Assembly: GCA_018384365.1 (NCBI GenBank)
Contig: JAHAYX010000054.1
Location: 83,316-147,315 of the forward strand
DNA length: 64,000 nt
Origin: Clostridiaceae bacterium
GTDB taxonomy: Bacteria; Bacillota; Clostridia; Oscillospirales; QAMX01
Direction of reading: 5' to 3'
Made by a program: the position numbers and the translations under genes
The notes under the pieces: model-generated
What the model was told of the DNA's origin: nothing
The model's input: only the letters and a program-made list of their open reading frames with translations
Database searches by the model: none
Shown here: in pieces, positions 42,507 through 53,601 of the stretch
Layout: every line of letters begins with the position of its first letter
Numbering within the stretch: the first letter of the stretch is position 1

Positions 42507-43406
42507 TTGCAGGAACTGATCAGGGAAATCACACAAAAGCTGCCGGAAACGGTGGTGAAAGAACACGAACCTCTTGCAAGGTATACCTCGTTTAAGATTG
42601 GGGGACCGGCGGAATTGCTTTTGCTGCCGCAAACGGCCTCCGATATTCCTCCGCTGCTTGCCATTTTGAATCGCTGCGGCGTACCTGTGCATATTCTGGG
42701 GGGCGGCACCAACCTGCTGATCCCGGATCAGGGCGTTTCCGGCGTTGTTTTAAAGGTCGGATGCGGCGGCGCGGAGCGCACCGGTGAAAACACGATTTCG
42801 GTAGGCTCCGGCTGCGCCAAAGCATCCGCGGCGGTATTTGCACAGACGCAGGGGCTGGCAGGCCTGGAATTTCTGCACGGAATTCCCGGTACGCTGGGCG
42901 GCGGCATTTCGATGAATGCGGGTGCCTATGGCGGCGAACTTTCGCAGGTGGTGACGAATGTCACGGTCTGCGACCGAACGGGCGCCGTGACGCAGCTGCC
43001 GGCGGAGGCGCTGGCTTTTGACTACCGGCACAGCCTGTTCCGGGAGCGCCGGGATCTGACGATTCTCAGCGCCGAACTTACGCTGACGCAGGACGATCCT
43101 GCCGCGATTCGTGCGCGTATGGACGATCTGATGACGCGCCGGCGTGAACGTCAGCCGCTGGAATACCCTTCGGCCGGCAGCACATTCAAGCGCCCGGCGG
43201 GATATTTTGCCGGAAAATTGATTGAGGACTGCGGATTGAAGGGATTTACGGTCGGCGGCGCGTGCGTTTCGGAAAAACACGCGGGATTTGTGATTAACCG
43301 GGGCGGCGCCACGAGCGAGGATGTGCACCGCGTGATCGACCATGTACAAAAGCAGGTGTTCCGCACGTTCGGCGTGGAACTTGTGTGTGAAATAGAAATG
43401 TGGTGA
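42507..43406 (+). CDS. murB: UDP-N-acetylenolpyruvoylglucosamine reductase
   Basis: A 299-residue FAD enzyme that reduces UDP-GlcNAc-enolpyruvate to UDP-MurNAc in the cytoplasm. Start is TTG at 42507 with GGGAGG 8 nt upstream; an earlier ATG at 42447 lacks a site. FAD-binding motifs TSFKIGGPAELLL and HILGGGTNLLIPDQG, GTLGGGISMNAGAYGGE, and the catalytic region YPSAGSTFKRPAGYFAGKL (Ser as the proton donor of type II MurB) are present. A TATAAT at 42426-42431 is a likely -10. whiA follows after 3 bp. Confidence 0.95.
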   Translation: MQELIREITQKLPETVVKEHEPLARYTSFKIGGPAELLLLPQTASDIPPLLAILNRCGVPVHILGGGTNLLIPDQGVSGVVLKVGCGGAERTGENTISVGSGCAKASAAVFAQTQGLAGLEFLHGIPGTLGGGISMNAGAYGGELSQVVTNVTVCDRTGAVTQLPAEALAFDYRHSLFRERRDLTILSAELTLTQDDPAAIRARMDDLMTRRRERQPLEYPSAGSTFKRPAGYFAGKLIEDCGLKGFTVGGACVSEKHAGFVINRGGATSEDVHRVIDHVQKQVFRTFGVELVCEIEMW

Positions 43407-43409
43407 ACT

Positions 43410-44312
43410 ATGTCTTTTTCGCAGGAGGTCAAGCGGGAACTCTGCGCAGTTCCGGTGGAACGGGACTGTGATGCGCTTGGCGAATGCTACGGAATTTTAT
43501 TGTTTGCGAATTTATTCCGGCAAAACGGGATACGAATTATTACGGGAAATGAAAATATCGCCGAACGGGTGCAGCTTTTGTTTGCGCGCGCGTTTGACTT
43601 ACAGATAAGCCCCCGGCGCGGTGCGCGCGAGGGAAGATACGTCTTTGAATTAACCAAAAAAGCACAGCTGCACCGGGTTTTCAATGCGTTCGGCCTGGAT
43701 CCGAACGCCTCAGGCGTCCGGATGAACCGTGCGATTTTAGAGGAGGACTGCTGTAAGGCTGCCTTTTTGCGCGGAGCATTTTTGTCGGGCGGCAGCGTGG
43801 CGTCCCCGGAGTCGCGGTACCATCTGGAATTTGTCACGCCGCATTACGTGTTTTCGACGGAAATGACGGCGTTTCTGATGGATGCGGAATTTCAGCCGAA
43901 AGTCACGCGGCGGCAGTCCAAATATGTGCTTTACTTTAAGTCGAGCGAGGCAATTGAGGATTTTTTGATCCAGACGGGCGCGCCGGTCTGCGCGCTGGCC
44001 GTTATGCAGGCAAAAGTTGTGAAGGACGTGCGCAACCAGATCAACCGTCACGTGAACTGCGAAACGGCGAATATATCCAAAACCGTGGACGCCGCTGCGG
44101 CGCAGCTTCGCGCAATCCGGATGCTGCAGGAGGACGGACGCCTGCAATTACAGCCGCGCGCCGTGCAGGAAGCGGCGCATATCCGCATGGCAAACCCGGA
44201 GTCGTCGCTCTCTGTCCTGGCAGCGTCTTTGGACCCGCCCGTCAGCCGGGCGACTTTGAGTTACAGACTGAAAAAACTGGTGGCGCTTGCCGAGGAACGG
44301 GAAGGCCTGTGA
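43410..44312 (+). CDS. whiA: DNA-binding protein WhiA
   Basis: A 300-residue WhiA: N-terminal LAGLIDADG-endonuclease-like domains without catalysis (CKAAFLRGAFLSGGSV near residue 115) and a C-terminal HTH (RAVQEAAHIRMANPESSLSVL to SRATLSYRLKKL). In Bacillota it affects chromosome segregation and cell division. In many genomes rapZ and yvcK (mgfK) lie between murB and whiA; both are missing here. dnaE begins 10 bp after the stop. Confidence 0.95.
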   Translation: MSFSQEVKRELCAVPVERDCDALGECYGILLFANLFRQNGIRIITGNENIAERVQLLFARAFDLQISPRRGAREGRYVFELTKKAQLHRVFNAFGLDPNASGVRMNRAILEEDCCKAAFLRGAFLSGGSVASPESRYHLEFVTPHYVFSTEMTAFLMDAEFQPKVTRRQSKYVLYFKSSEAIEDFLIQTGAPVCALAVMQAKVVKDVRNQINRHVNCETANISKTVDAAAAQLRAIRMLQEDGRLQLQPRAVQEAAHIRMANPESSLSVLAASLDPPVSRATLSYRLKKLVALAEEREGL

Positions 44313-44322
44313 GGTGAGAAAA

Positions 44323-47300
44323 GTGCCGGATTTCGTGCATTTACATCTGCATACGGAGTATAGCCTGCTGGATGGCGCCTGCCGGATCCGAGATATCATG
44401 GCGCGCGTGAAGGAGGCCGGCCAGACGGCTGTTGCCATTACGGATCACGGCGTGATGTATGGCGTGATCGACTTTTACCGCGCCGCAAAGGCAGCCGGCA
44501 TTAAGCCGATCATCGGCTGCGAGGTCTATGTGGCGCCGCGCACGCGTTTTGACCGCGATCCGGAGCTGGATACACGCCCCATGCATCTGGTGCTGCTGGC
44601 GGAAAACCAGACCGGCTACCGCAATCTCTGTTATCTGGTCTCCATGGCATATGTGGAGGGCTTTTATAATCGTCCGCGCGTCGATATGGACCTTCTGGAA
44701 GCGCATCATGAGGGGATCATTGCCTGTTCGGCGTGTGTGGCGGGCGCCGTGCCGCGCCTGATTCTGGAACGGAATTATGAGGCGGCGCGGGATCTGGCAC
44801 TGGAATATCAGCGCATCTTCGGCAAGGGCAATTATTTCCTGGAACTGCAGAATCACGGGATGCAGGAGCAGCTGGAGGTCAATGCGGGGCTTCAGCGCAT
44901 CGCGCGCGAGACGGGCATCGAACTGGTTGTGTCAAACGACGTGCACTACCTGCGCCGCGAGGACGCCTATGTGCAGGACGTAATGATGTGCATTCAGACA
45001 GGGCACACTGTGGATGAGACAGACCGTCTGCGCTACGACTCACAGGAGCTTTACTTAAAAACAGCCGACGAAATGGCGGAGCTTTTCCCGGATTATCCGG
45101 AGGCGCTTGCCAACACGGTGAAGATTGCCGAGCGCTGCAATGTGGAATTTGAGTTCGGCGTGTATCATTTGCCGGAGTATAAGACGGAAGATTCGCGCGA
45201 CCATTACGAAATTCTGCGCGATAAGTGCAATGCGGGCCTGATGGAACGCTATGGCGACCGCGCGGAGCAGTACCGCGAACGGCTGGAGTATGAAATCGGT
45301 ATTATCCATCGCATGGGCTTCTGCGACTACTTCCTGATCGTGCAGGACTTTATTCTGTACGCAAAAAACAATCAGATTCCGGTCGGCGGCGGCCGTGGAT
45401 CTTCGGCAAACAGCATCGTCAGTTATTGCCTGCATATCACGGATATCGACCCCATGCGCTTTGACCTCTTCTTTGACCGCTTCCTGAACCCGGAGCGCGT
45501 CAGTATGCCGGATATCGACATGGATTTCTGTTATATCCGCCGCCAGGAAATCATCGATTACGTCAAACATAAGTATGGTGACGATCATGTGGCGCAGATC
45601 GTGACATTTGGCACCATGGCCGCGCGTCAGGCTGTGCGCGATGTCGGCCGCGTTTTGAACGTTTCCTATGCGGAGACGGATGCCATAGCCAAGCTGGTCC
45701 CCACGGAACTGCATATGACGATCGAACGTGCGCTGGAAACCTCGCCGCAGCTGCGGGAACGTTATGAAAACGACGAGACCACGCGCCGCGTGATTGATAC
45801 GGCGCGCCGCATAGAGGGTATGCCGCGTCATGCGTCCACCCATGCCGCGGGCGTGGTCATTACGGACCGCCCGGTATACGAATATGTGCCGCTCTCCCGA
45901 AGTGATGATACGGTTGTGACGCAATTCGGCATGGTCACACTGGAGGAACTGGGCCTTCTCAAGATGGACTTCCTCGGCCTGCGCAACGTTACGGTTGTGG
46001 ATGACGCACAGCGTCTGGTTCGCGAACGCGTGCCGGGCTTTGATATCCATAAGGTGTCGGACGACGATCCGGCAACCTATGAAATGCTGGCGCAGGGTAA
46101 AACGTCCGGCATTTTCCAGATCGAAAGCGCCGGAATGACCAATCTGATGATGCAGATGAAGCCGCGTTCCATCGAAGATATCACAGCGGCGGTGGCACTG
46201 TACCGGCCCGGCCCGATGGATTCCATCCCGCGCTTTATCGAGTGCCGGAATGATCCGTCCAGGATCACCTATAAGGATCCGCAGCTGGAGGAAATCCTGC
46301 GGCCAACCAACGGCTGCATTGTCTATCAGGAGCAGGTCATGTCCATCTGCCGGAAACTGGCCGGCTATTCGCTCGGACGTGCGGATATTGTACGCCGTGC
46401 GATGAGTAAGAAGAAATATGATGTGCTGGAGCGTGAACACGCCGCCTTTGTGAAGGGCGCGATGGCACACGGCGTGAAACGCGAGGCGGCGGAGTCTATT
46501 TTTGAGGAAATGCAGGAGTTTGCGCGCTATGCGTTCCCAAAGGGACACGCGGTTGCCTATGCGTTGATTTCCTATCAGACGGCTTATCTGAAATGTCATT
46601 ATCCGCGCGAGTATATGGCGGCGCTTTTAACCTCCGTGTTGGGCTTTACGGAAAAAATGGTCGGCTATATCACGGAATGCCGCGCTATGGGCATCCGTGT
46701 ACTGCCGCCGGACGTCAATGAGTCGCGCGGCGACTTCACAGTGGCGGGCGAGAGCATCCGATTCGGCCTGGTGGCAGTGAAAAATGTGGGCCGCGCGTTT
46801 ATCGAGAAACTGATTGCGGAACGTGACAGCGGGGGACGTTTCCTCAGCTTTAAAAATTTCTGCGAGCGGATGTACGGTGTGGATCTGAACCGCCGCGCGC
46901 TGGAAAGCCTGATTTTGGCGGGTGCGTTTGACAGCCTCGGCGTGCGCCGTTCCCAGCTGATGGCGGTATGTGACCGGGTACTGTCCGGCATTGCACAGAC
47001 TAACCGTTCCAATCTGGAAGGCCAGCTTGATATGTTCGGCATGATGGCGGGAGAGTCCGCCGCCGCAGAGGAAACGGAATTGCCGAATACCCCGGAGTTT
47101 GAACGCGGCCGTCTGCTTGCCATGGAAAAGGAAGTGACCGGCCTTTATATGAGCGGACATCCGCTTGAGAGCCGGACGGAGGAACTTCGTGCGATTGGCG
47201 CGGTGCCGCTTGCGCGGCTCGGTGCAGAGGACGGCGGATACGCAGACGGCGATTTTATTATGGTTGCCGGAATTCTGGGGCCTGTGCGCCTGAAAACCAC

Positions 47301-47823
47301 AAAGTCGAATTCCATGATGGCCTATACGGTGCTGGAGGATCTGACGGGCAGTGTGGAAATGATGATTTTCTCCAGGATGCTCTCCAGTGCGTCCGCGGTG
47401 ATCCGGGAGGGGGAAATCGTCATGGTGCGCGCTCAGATCACGGCACGGGAAGAGGAAGCGCCAAAGCTGAAATGCGAGGAAATTGCGCCTCTCTCGGCAC
47501 AGGGATTTCCGGGAGGCCGGTTTCAGAACCGCCGGAGCGGCGAATACCGGGATGCACGGAACGCATCGGCTCCGGAAACGCAGGGAAATCTGCCAAAATC
47601 CTCACAGGCAAAGCTTTTTATCCGCGTGAACGACGAAAATGAGGAAAAACTTTCCCGTGCGCGGGCACTGGCCAATATTTTTATCGGGAGCATGCCGGTG
47701 GTGCTTTATGACGACCGGACAAAAGAAAAATCCCGCCTTGACCGCGCGGTCTCGGATGACGGCCTGTTCCTTTCCGAGATGCGGCGGCTGATGGGAGAGG
47801 AAAATGTGGTCCTGAAGCAGTAA
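44323..47823 (+). CDS. dnaE: DNA polymerase III alpha subunit, DnaE type
   Basis: A 1166-residue replicative C-family polymerase. It has an N-terminal PHP domain (FVHLHLHTEYSLLDG), the polymerase core with catalytic GGGRGSSANS and PDIDMDF motifs, a helix-hairpin-helix segment, and a C-terminal OB domain (about 985-1060, VAGILGPVRLKTTKSN). GTG at 44323 has GAGGTG 8 nt upstream; other GTG codons at 44314 and an upstream start lack a site. Bacillota also use PolC; which is the main polymerase here is not shown. Order murB-whiA-dnaE suggests an operon. Confidence 0.96.
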   Translation: MPDFVHLHLHTEYSLLDGACRIRDIMARVKEAGQTAVAITDHGVMYGVIDFYRAAKAAGIKPIIGCEVYVAPRTRFDRDPELDTRPMHLVLLAENQTGYRNLCYLVSMAYVEGFYNRPRVDMDLLEAHHEGIIACSACVAGAVPRLILERNYEAARDLALEYQRIFGKGNYFLELQNHGMQEQLEVNAGLQRIARETGIELVVSNDVHYLRREDAYVQDVMMCIQTGHTVDETDRLRYDSQELYLKTADEMAELFPDYPEALANTVKIAERCNVEFEFGVYHLPEYKTEDSRDHYEILRDKCNAGLMERYGDRAEQYRERLEYEIGIIHRMGFCDYFLIVQDFILYAKNNQIPVGGGRGSSANSIVSYCLHITDIDPMRFDLFFDRFLNPERVSMPDIDMDFCYIRRQEIIDYVKHKYGDDHVAQIVTFGTMAARQAVRDVGRVLNVSYAETDAIAKLVPTELHMTIERALETSPQLRERYENDETTRRVIDTARRIEGMPRHASTHAAGVVITDRPVYEYVPLSRSDDTVVTQFGMVTLEELGLLKMDFLGLRNVTVVDDAQRLVRERVPGFDIHKVSDDDPATYEMLAQGKTSGIFQIESAGMTNLMMQMKPRSIEDITAAVALYRPGPMDSIPRFIECRNDPSRITYKDPQLEEILRPTNGCIVYQEQVMSICRKLAGYSLGRADIVRRAMSKKKYDVLEREHAAFVKGAMAHGVKREAAESIFEEMQEFARYAFPKGHAVAYALISYQTAYLKCHYPREYMAALLTSVLGFTEKMVGYITECRAMGIRVLPPDVNESRGDFTVAGESIRFGLVAVKNVGRAFIEKLIAERDSGGRFLSFKNFCERMYGVDLNRRALESLILAGAFDSLGVRRSQLMAVCDRVLSGIAQTNRSNLEGQLDMFGMMAGESAAAEETELPNTPEFERGRLLAMEKEVTGLYMSGHPLESRTEELRAIGAVPLARLGAEDGGYADGDFIMVAGILGPVRLKTTKSNSMMAYTVLEDLTGSVEMMIFSRMLSSASAVIREGEIVMVRAQITAREEEAPKLKCEEIAPLSAQGFPGGRFQNRRSGEYRDARNASAPETQGNLPKSSQAKLFIRVNDENEEKLSRARALANIFIGSMPVVLYDDRTKEKSRLDRAVSDDGLFLSEMRRLMGEENVVLKQ

Positions 47824-47867
47824 ATGAATGTTTTTGTGAAAAAAAGATGGAAAATAACCGCTGAATG

Positions 47868-47876
47868 TGGTATACT
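47868..47876 (+). promoter_or_regulatory. Extended -10 promoter upstream of the Asp23 gene
   Basis: TGG then TATACT (47871-47876), an extended -10 with no good -35. It is followed by a GTCATGCCG / CGGCATGAC hairpin (47903-47924) in the leader. Confidence 0.5.
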
Positions 47877-47958
47877 GCTGAGAAGAAGTAAGCCCAGCAG
47901 CCGTCATGCCGGAACCGGCATGACGTGAGATATTATCCGGCGAAAAGGAGAACTTCGT

Positions 47959-48327
47959 ATGAAAGAAGAAGAAAAGACCTTAGGAACGGGAAACGTCAAG
48001 ATCTCCGAGGACGTTGTTGCGTCCATTGTGACCATCGCGGCAAACGAGGTCGAAGGCGTCGCGGTGACGCCTGCGTCAGCGCTTGATTTTGCCGAGCGCT
48101 GGGGCAAAAAGGGTATGGGCCGCGGCGTGCGTGTGACGCTCGAGGAAAAAACCGTTGCGATCGAACTTTGCGTACAGATGACTTATGGCATCAAGATCCC
48201 GCAGACTGCCCTGAAAGTACAGCAGAAGGTTAAAATGGCTGTTGAATCCATGACCGGCCTTACGGTGCGCAATATCAATGTCACGGTATCCGGTGTCAGC
48301 TTTGATAAGGAGAAAAAGGGCGAATAA
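47959..48327 (+). CDS. Asp23/Gls24 family protein
   Basis: A 122-residue Asp23/Gls24 (DUF322) protein: GNVKISEDVVASIVTIAANEVEGV and RGVRVTLEEKTVAIELCVQMTYG are typical. Such proteins are cell-envelope stress-related and form membrane-associated filaments in some Gram-positive bacteria. AAAGGAGAA precedes the ATG. Followed closely by nusB, a conserved placement in Clostridia. Confidence 0.92.
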   Translation: MKEEEKTLGTGNVKISEDVVASIVTIAANEVEGVAVTPASALDFAERWGKKGMGRGVRVTLEEKTVAIELCVQMTYGIKIPQTALKVQQKVKMAVESMTGLTVRNINVTVSGVSFDKEKKGE

Positions 48328-48342
48328 GCCCGAACGACCAGT

Positions 48343-48795
48343 ATGAGCCGAAAAACTGCAAGAGAACTTGCGCTGCACATGATCTTTGAAATGGATTTCA
48401 CGGGCGAGCCCTGCGGCCCGCTTTTGAGCAAACGCCTGAATCCGGACTGCTTTTCCGGTTTTGCCGGGGAGGACAAGCTCTATCAACAGCTTCCGGACGA
48501 GCGCGATGCAGCGTATATCCGCCGCCTGACGACGGGCGTGAGCCAGCATCTCGCAGAGCTGGATACTTATATCGAGCGATACAGCGTGGGCTGGAAGTTC
48601 GGACGGATTTCCAGAATTGTCACGTGTATTATGCGCCTGTCCATGTTTGAAATCCTGTATCTGCCGGATGTCCCGAATTCGGTTTCCATCAATGAGGCCG
48701 TGGAGCTTGCCAAACGCTATGACACGCCGGAGGCCGCTTCGTTCATCAATGGCATCCTGGGTACGTTTGTGCGGAAGGAAGTCAGTGAGTCATGA
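48343..48795 (+). CDS. nusB: Transcription antitermination protein NusB
   Basis: A 150-residue NusB, the helical partner of NusE/S10 in rRNA antitermination. SRKTARELALHMIFEMDF opens the fold, and FGRISRIVTCIMRLSMFEILY plus SVSINEAVELAKRYDTPEAASFINGIL close it, the family's best-conserved part. A longer loop of about 15 residues sits in the middle. The last four bases overlap the TsaD-like gene (ATGA). Confidence 0.93.
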   Translation: MSRKTARELALHMIFEMDFTGEPCGPLLSKRLNPDCFSGFAGEDKLYQQLPDERDAAYIRRLTTGVSQHLAELDTYIERYSVGWKFGRISRIVTCIMRLSMFEILYLPDVPNSVSINEAVELAKRYDTPEAASFINGILGTFVRKEVSES

Positions 48796-49754
48796 CGGGC
48801 ATCCTGGCATTTGACACATCGAATTATACAACGTCGGCCGCTTTTCTGGATGCGTCGACAGGCCGCGGCGCAAATGTGTCGCGGCTTTTGCCGGTTGAAG
48901 CGGGGAAACTCGGCCTGCGCCAGAGCGACGCCGTATTCGCGCACGTAAAGGCGCTGCCGGAGATTGTAGGGGAGCTCACGGGCCGCCCGGAATACGGAAA
49001 GCCGGAAGTATATGCCGCGTCGGTATCGCCGCGCGCAGTGGAAGGCTCTTATATGCCGTGCTTTCTGGTTGGCGAGGGTTCGGCACGTGAAATGGCGTCG
49101 GCGCATCATGCGCCGTTTTATGCGTTTTCTCATCAGCAGGGGCATATTGCCGCGGCGGTCTATTCGGCCGGACGTCCGGAGCTGCTGCGCGCGCCGTTTT
49201 TGGCGTGGCATTTATCCGGCGGTACAACGGAACTATTGTTTGTACAGCCGGACCGCGAGCTGATTGTGCGGGAAGAAATCATCGGCGGCACAACGGATAT
49301 TTCAGCCGGCCAGCTGATCGACCGCGCGGGCGTGCTGATGGGCCTTGGCTTCCCGGCAGGAAAGGCGCTGGCGGCAATTGCCGCGGCCGAGCCCGGCAGC
49401 AATGCCTATCCGGTACGTTGTACGGACAGCCGCTTTTCGCTCTCCGGCATGGAAAACCGTGTGCGGGATATGCATACCGCCGGCCGCCCGGACCATGAGA
49501 TTGCCAATTTTGTTTTGAATACCATTCTCTCCGCCATCGAGCGCGCAACGAAACAGGCGCTTTTGCGCTATCCGGGCGTACCGGTACTGTGCTCCGGAGG
49601 CGTTGCCTCCAATGAACGCATCCGGCGCTGCATGGCGGAGCGCTTTGACGCGGCGTTTGCACGTCCGGAACTCTCCACGGATAACGCCATGGGGATTGCC
49701 GTGCTGGCCACGATAAAACTGGAAGGAAAATTACCGGAATGGACACTCGTATGA
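48792..49754 (+). CDS. TsaD/Kae1-like paralogue
   Basis: A 320-residue ASKHA-fold protein related to TsaD, which transfers threonylcarbamoyl to tRNA A37. It keeps the metal-binding HxxxH (FSHQQGHIAAA), the nucleotide motifs (AFDTSNYTTSAAF, HLSGGTTELL, SGGVASNERIRRCM), but lacks parts of canonical TsaD and is embedded in nusB-xseA, where this divergent copy occurs in Clostridia. A true tsaD with tsaB and tsaE is expected elsewhere. Either a second TsaD or a protein with another substrate. It overlaps nusB and xseA by 4 bp each, so it is translated with the replication/repair genes. Confidence 0.8.
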   Translation: MTGILAFDTSNYTTSAAFLDASTGRGANVSRLLPVEAGKLGLRQSDAVFAHVKALPEIVGELTGRPEYGKPEVYAASVSPRAVEGSYMPCFLVGEGSAREMASAHHAPFYAFSHQQGHIAAAVYSAGRPELLRAPFLAWHLSGGTTELLFVQPDRELIVREEIIGGTTDISAGQLIDRAGVLMGLGFPAGKALAAIAAAEPGSNAYPVRCTDSRFSLSGMENRVRDMHTAGRPDHEIANFVLNTILSAIERATKQALLRYPGVPVLCSGGVASNERIRRCMAERFDAAFARPELSTDNAMGIAVLATIKLEGKLPEWTLV

Positions 49755-50977
49755 TCCTGTCCGTATCGGATATCAACCAGCATCTGCGTGCGTTGATCTC
49801 CACGGACGATATCCTCTCCTCGGTCTATGTGCGCGGAGAGCTTTCCAACTTCAAGCTGCATTCGTCCGGACACGCCTACATGACGATGAAGGATGAAGGC
49901 GGCGTTTTGCGCGCCGTGATGTTCCGTTCAAGTGCGTCGAAGCTGAAATTCCGGCCGGACAATGGCATGAAGGTCATTGCACATGGCCGGGTGGACGTTT
50001 TTCCGCGCGATGGACAGTATCAGCTCTATATCGACGAGCTGATTCCGGACGGCGTTGGCGCGCTGTATGTAGCCTTTGAACAGCTGAAAGAGAAATTGGG
50101 AGCCGAGGGGCTTTTTGACCCGGCCTGTAAAAAACCGATCCCGCGCTGTCCGATGCGGATTGCGCTGGTCACATCGCCGACAGGCGCGGCGGTGCGCGAT
50201 ATGCTGCGCATCCTGCGCGCCCGGTGGCCCATTGCGCGCGTGCGGATTTATCCGGTTCGCGTACAGGGACCGGAGGCCCCGGCGGAAATCTGCGAAGGCC
50301 TTGCGTTTATCAATGAGCACCGGTTGGCCGACTTGATTATCACGGGCCGCGGCGGCGGCTCTATCGAGGATCTCTGGGCATTCAATGACGAGCGGGTCGC
50401 CCGTGCGATTTTTGCCTCGCGCATCCCGGTGATTTCCGCCGTGGGACACGAGCCGGACTTTACGATTGCGGACTTTGTGGCGGATCTGCGCGCGGCAACG
50501 CCGTCAAACGCGGCGGAACTTGCCGTCCCGGACCGCACGGAACTGGCGGCACAGCTGCGCATGACGGGAGCACGCATTTTGCAGCTGGAACGTCACCGCA
50601 TTGTGCTGGACCGGCAGCGTGTGGCAGCGCTGGCTTCCAAACGGGTGCTGACCAGCCCGATGAACTATATCGAAGATCGCGCGATGGCGCTGGAGCATTG
50701 TGCCCAGCGCCTTCAGGATGCCGTACAGCGCGGCATGACGGCAAGACGGGAGCGCCTTGCACGCGGTGCAGGCGTTTTGGATGCGCTCAGCCCCATGAAG
50801 GTGCTTGCGCGCGGGTATGCCATGACAACGGATGACCGGGGCGCGATTGTGAAAAGCGTTTCCCAGTTGCAAAGCGGTGGAAAGATAGAACTGCGTCTGA
50901 TGGACGGCAGCGCAAGCTGTCGTGTTGACGAAGTACGGATAGGAGCAGACAATGGAAGAAAAAAAGATGACGTTTGA
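49751..50977 (+). CDS. xseA: Exodeoxyribonuclease VII large subunit
   Basis: A 408-residue ExoVII large subunit that cuts single-stranded DNA in both directions. An N-terminal OB domain (SVSDINQHLRALIS, SSVYVRGELSNFK) binds DNA, and the catalytic domain carries RIALVTSPTGAAVRDML, IITGRGGGSIEDLWAFND and VISAVGHEPDFTIADFVADLRAATPS, followed by a coiled coil. The ATG at 49751 overlaps the TsaD-like stop (ATGA); an ATG at 49739 is possible. It overlaps xseB by 26 bp. Confidence 0.95.
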   Translation: MILSVSDINQHLRALISTDDILSSVYVRGELSNFKLHSSGHAYMTMKDEGGVLRAVMFRSSASKLKFRPDNGMKVIAHGRVDVFPRDGQYQLYIDELIPDGVGALYVAFEQLKEKLGAEGLFDPACKKPIPRCPMRIALVTSPTGAAVRDMLRILRARWPIARVRIYPVRVQGPEAPAEICEGLAFINEHRLADLIITGRGGGSIEDLWAFNDERVARAIFASRIPVISAVGHEPDFTIADFVADLRAATPSNAAELAVPDRTELAAQLRMTGARILQLERHRIVLDRQRVAALASKRVLTSPMNYIEDRAMALEHCAQRLQDAVQRGMTARRERLARGAGVLDALSPMKVLARGYAMTTDDRGAIVKSVSQLQSGGKIELRLMDGSASCRVDEVRIGADNGRKKDDV

Positions 50978-51197
50978 ACAGGCTCTCGCACGCCTGGAAG
51001 AGATCGTGGCGCTGCTGGAAAAGGGTGATGCGCCGCTTGATCAGTCGCTGGAACTTTACGAAGAAGGCGCGGCTCTGGTGCGCCGCTGCAACTCGGCGCT
51101 GGAACAGGCGGAACGCCGCGTAACCATTCTGATGAAGGATCAGGAAGGTACCGTGACGGAGCAGGTGTTTGATGCGGGGGCGCTGGATGAAGCATAA
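50952..51197 (+). CDS. xseB: Exodeoxyribonuclease VII small subunit
   Basis: An 81-residue ExoVII small subunit that forms coiled coils on the large subunit. MTFEQALARLEEIVALLEKG is the family signature. Its start lies within the end of xseA and its own end overlaps ispA, so the three are tightly coupled. TAGGAG is the probable ribosome site. Confidence 0.95.
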   Translation: MEEKKMTFEQALARLEEIVALLEKGDAPLDQSLELYEEGAALVRRCNSALEQAERRVTILMKDQEGTVTEQVFDAGALDEA

Positions 51198-52074
51198 AGA
51201 ACGGCTCGCGGAATATGCGGGCATGGTAGAGGCCGGTCTCGACCGGCTGCTGCCGCTGGATGGCCTGCGGCAGGATCAAGTGATGGAGGCCATGCGTTAC
51301 AGCGCGCTGGGCGGCGGAAAACGCCTGCGCGGTGCGTTTATGCTGGAGTTCTGCCGGATCTCCGGCGGCGATGTGCAGGCGGCGCTGCCTTATGCCTGCG
51401 CGATTGAGATGATTCATGCGTATTCGCTGATTCATGATGATCTTCCCTGTATGGACAATGACGATATGCGCCGCGGAAAGCCCTCGTGCCACCGCGCATT
51501 TGACGAGGCAACGGCGCTTTTAGCCGGTGACGGACTCTTAAACCGTGCGTTTGAAACGGCTGTTTCCGAGGAAGCCGCCGGACGCCTGGATGCGGCTCGT
51601 GTCCTGCGCTTGACGCGGGAACTGGCCGGCGCCGCAGGCTTTTATGGCATGATCGGCGGCCAGTGCATTGATCTGGCGTATGATGGGCGCATGCCGGATC
51701 TTGCCACGCTGAACGAACTGATCGCGCTGAAAACCGGCGCGCTCATCCGTGTGGCGTGCCGCATGGGCTGCATTGCGGCCGGTGCGTCGGAGGCACAGAT
51801 TGCGGCGGCGGATACGTTCGCGGCACGTCTGGGTCTTGCTTTCCAGATCCGCGACGATATGCTGGACGTGGAGGGCGACGCATCAGTGCTTGGCAAGGCC
51901 ACGCATGCGGATGAACGCCAGGGTAAAACAACCTATCCGGCACTGCTGGGTATGGAGGCCTGCCGCCAGGAGGTGGATCGCCTGACCGGCGAAGCGGTGG
52001 AGGCACTGGACCAGTTTGCAGACCGTGAGTTTTTGACAGAGCTTGCCTGGTCGTTGACAAGCCGTTTGAAATAA
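51187..52074 (+). CDS. ispA: Polyprenyl (farnesyl) diphosphate synthase
   Basis: A 295-residue trans-prenyltransferase that joins isopentenyl diphosphate units to form geranyl/farnesyl diphosphate for cell-wall and quinone lipids. The first Asp-rich motif is HDDLPCMDND, the second FQIRDDMLD; GGGKRLRG binds diphosphate. ATG at 51187 follows GGGGG and overlaps the xseB stop. The usual downstream dxs gene is absent; leuA is there instead. Confidence 0.93.
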   Translation: MKHKERLAEYAGMVEAGLDRLLPLDGLRQDQVMEAMRYSALGGGKRLRGAFMLEFCRISGGDVQAALPYACAIEMIHAYSLIHDDLPCMDNDDMRRGKPSCHRAFDEATALLAGDGLLNRAFETAVSEEAAGRLDAARVLRLTRELAGAAGFYGMIGGQCIDLAYDGRMPDLATLNELIALKTGALIRVACRMGCIAAGASEAQIAAADTFAARLGLAFQIRDDMLDVEGDASVLGKATHADERQGKTTYPALLGMEACRQEVDRLTGEAVEALDQFADREFLTELAWSLTSRLK

Positions 52075-52095
52075 TACAGTTTGAGGCAGGACTTT

Positions 52096-53597
<1,502 letters not shown>

Positions 53598-53601
<4 letters not shown>

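Noticed and set aside
52075-52095. T-box or leucine leader before leuA
   Set aside because: The gap is only 21 bp and holds just the ribosome site.
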